Assembly: GCA_905236545.1 (NCBI GenBank)
Contig: CAJOQO010000208.1
Location: forward strand, 1 to 6,389
Direction of reading: 5' to 3'
Source: an uncultured Lachnospiraceae bacterium
Lineage (GTDB): Bacteria; Bacillota; Clostridia; Lachnospirales; Lachnospiraceae
Length of the DNA: 6,389 nt
Made by a program: the position numbers and the translations under genes. Positions 5,242-6,389 of the stretch are shown here, piece by piece (the first letter of the stretch is position 1; each line of letters starts with the position of its first letter). The notes below the pieces were generated by a model. The model was not told the origin of the DNA. It saw only the letters and a list, made by a program, of their open reading frames with translations, and searched no databases.

Positions 5242-6165
5242 ATGAGACTTGTGACGAGAAGCGATTTTGACGGACTCGTATGCGCGATGATTCTGAAAGA
5301 ACTTGGACTGATCGAGGAGATCAGGTTTGTTCATCCAAAGGATGTTCAGGATGGAAAAGTCGAACTGACGAAAGATGATATTACGACGAATCTTCCTTAC
5401 GATCCGCGGGTTGGTCTGTGTTTTGATCATCATGAGTCAGAGCTTTCCAGAAACAGCGATGCTGTAAAGGATGGAAAGTGGATCATCGAAAAGGACGCAA
5501 AGAGCGCAGCCAGAGTTGTCTATAACTATTATAAGAAAGAGGACAATCTGCAGAGAATCTCTGATGAGATCATGTGGGCTGTTGACAAGGGCGACTCCGC
5601 CGATTTCACGATCGAAGAGGTAAAGAATCCGACGGGATGGGTTTTGATGAACTTCATCATGGATGCGAGAACCGGCCTCGGGCGATTTCATGATTTCCGT
5701 ATCTCCAATTATCAGCTGATGATGGAGCTGATCGATTACTGTCTGGATCATCCGATCGAGGATGTACTTGCGCTTCCGGATGTCAAAGAGAGGGTGGATC
5801 TTTATTTTGAGCAGCAGGAAAAATTCTGGGCACAGCTCAGGGAAGTGTCCCGGCAGGAAGGCCGTTGCGTAATCGTGGATCTCAGGGATCTGGATGTCAT
5901 CTATACGGGAAACCGCTTCCTGATCTACACGATGTATCCGGATGCTTATTTCTCTATCCATATCGCATGGGGATTCAGGAAGCAGAATACCGCGGTCATG
6001 ATCGGGAAATCGATTTTCAAGGATTCTCCGGACGTTGACAAGAATATCGCTGACATCTGTCTGAAATATGGCGGCGGCGGACATAAGAACGCCGGCACCT
6101 GCCAGGTGGACAATGACAAGGTAGAGGAAGTTCTTCCGGATATCCTCGAATTCTTCAACAGCTGA
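5242..6165 (+). CDS. DHH/DHHA1 family phosphoesterase (exopolyphosphatase-like)
   Basis: A 307-residue cytoplasmic metal-dependent phosphoesterase. The N-terminal DHH domain shows motif I SDFDG (D8, D10), the name-giving FDHH (D62-H63-H64) and AVDKGD (D115, D118); the C-terminal DHHA1 domain shows GGGGHKNAG (277-285), the substrate-phosphate-binding loop. Proteins starting RLVTRSDFDGLVCA are usually annotated as exopolyphosphatase, but DHH proteins also include nanoRNases and cyclic-dinucleotide or pApA phosphodiesterases, so the substrate is not fixed by the sequence. ATG 5242 is the only sensible start; the best Shine-Dalgarno, AAGGAG (5223-5228), is an unusually long 13 bases upstream. The gene follows the wall protein by 127 bases with its own possible promoter and precedes the tRNA unit. 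Confidence 0.92.
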   Translation: MRLVTRSDFDGLVCAMILKELGLIEEIRFVHPKDVQDGKVELTKDDITTNLPYDPRVGLCFDHHESELSRNSDAVKDGKWIIEKDAKSAARVVYNYYKKEDNLQRISDEIMWAVDKGDSADFTIEEVKNPTGWVLMNFIMDARTGLGRFHDFRISNYQLMMELIDYCLDHPIEDVLALPDVKERVDLYFEQQEKFWAQLREVSRQEGRCVIVDLRDLDVIYTGNRFLIYTMYPDAYFSIHIAWGFRKQNTAVMIGKSIFKDSPDVDKNIADICLKYGGGGHKNAGTCQVDNDKVEEVLPDILEFFNS

Positions 6166-6190
6166 GAATGCTCAAATACCTGACTGGAAG

Positions 6191-6207
6191 AAAAAGCTTA
6201 CTTTTTT
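6191..6207 (+). terminator. Weak AT-rich hairpin after the DHH gene
   Basis: AAAAAG (6191-6196) can pair with CTTTTT (6201-6206) around CTTA, and the T run itself forms the stem. The stem has one GC pair, so termination would be inefficient. It is the only terminator-like element between the DHH gene and the tRNA promoter. Confidence 0.25.
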
Positions 6208-6218
6208 GAAAAATGAGG

Positions 6219-6247
6219 TTGACATAAACGGTTATAATTGGTAAGAT
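6219..6247 (+). promoter_or_regulatory. Promoter of the tRNA-Leu unit
   Basis: A consensus TTGACA (6219-6224) is followed at exactly 17 bases by TAAGAT (6242-6247, four of six to consensus). A perfect TATAAT at 6233-6238 lies only 8 bases from TTGACA, and its nearest other -35, TTGAAA at 6206-6211, is 21 bases away. The correctly spaced pair is the more likely promoter, with a start near 6254. Confidence 0.7.
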
Positions 6248-6253
6248 AACGCT

Positions 6254-6303
6254 CGTGAGTTGAAAAACATTCACGCAGGAATGGATGAATCGATTTCATT
6301 CAT
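6254..6303 (+). other. tRNA precursor leader with two hairpins
   Basis: CGTGAGT (6254-6260) pairs with ATTCACG (6269-6275) with one G-U, and ATGGATGAA (6281-6289) pairs with TTCATTCAT (6295-6303) with one G-U around TCGAT. The first begins about where transcription should start, and the second ends on the base immediately before the mature tRNA. They would stack next to the acceptor stem at the RNase P cleavage point. Confidence 0.5.
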
Positions 6304-6387
6304 GCGGAAGTGGCGGAATAGGCAGACGCGCAGGCTTCAGGTGCCTGTGATCGCAAGGTCGTGAGAGTTCAAGTCTCTTCTTCCGCA
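6304..6387 (+). tRNA. tRNA-Leu (anticodon CAG)
   Basis: A complete class II cloverleaf can be drawn. The acceptor GCGGAAG (6304-6310) pairs with CTTCCGC (6380-6386) and the discriminator is A6387. The D stem GCG/CGC is at 6313-6315/6327-6329. The anticodon stem CAGGC/GCCTG (6331-6335/6343-6347) closes the loop TTCAGGT with anticodon CAG at 6338-6340, reading CUG. The long variable arm is GATC-GCAA-GGTC (6349-6360), and the T arm is GAGAG-TTCAAGT-CTCTT (6363-6379). The next bases are GA rather than CCA, so CCA must be added by a nucleotidyltransferase. The long variable arm, A73 and CAG anticodon agree on leucine. It may be the first of a cluster, but the window ends two bases later. Confidence 0.96.
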
Positions 6388-6389
6388 GA

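Overview
The window looks like a chromosomal segment from a Gram-positive anaerobe of the Clostridia, most likely Lachnospiraceae. This rests on the end of the spc ribosomal-protein operon in the order (rplO)-secY-adk-map-KOW protein-infA, a zinc-lid (four-cysteine) adenylate kinase, strong AGGAG-type ribosome binding sites, a secreted protein with cell-wall-binding repeats, and a tRNA gene that does not encode CCA. The assignment is inference from gene order and remembered homologs; no search was run. All genes point the same way.

Positions 1-3684 are the tail of the translation and secretion operon. The last five codons of L15 (rplO) overlap secY (protein channel). A 129-base gap follows with a 13-bp hairpin, possible competing pairings and a TATAAT box. 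Then come adk (adenylate kinase) and map (methionine aminopeptidase), 10 bases apart. A 221-base spacer rich in inverted repeats separates map from a small KOW-domain RNA-binding protein, which overlaps infA (initiation factor IF1) by 19 bases. Together these genes serve ribosome function, nascent-chain maturation, nucleotide balance and export. The operon stops after infA: rpmJ, rpsM, rpsK and rpoA, which normally follow, are not here.

Positions 3685-5114 hold an operator-like palindrome, the best promoter of the window, and a secreted 427-residue protein with about six aromatic-rich cell-wall-binding repeats and a C-terminal domain that appears lysozyme/transglycosylase-like.

Positions 5115-6165 hold a probable extended -10 promoter, a 5' UTR hairpin and a DHH/DHHA1 phosphoesterase. 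Positions 6166-6389 hold a promoter with consensus TTGACA, a leader with two hairpins, and tRNA-Leu(CAG). No gene-free stretch exceeds 300 bases.

The observations most worth following up are the map-KOW spacer with mutually exclusive pairings, a GGGAAAA slippery heptamer in the KOW gene that would give a shorter product, the attenuator-like secY-adk gap, and the uncharacterised wall-binding enzyme.
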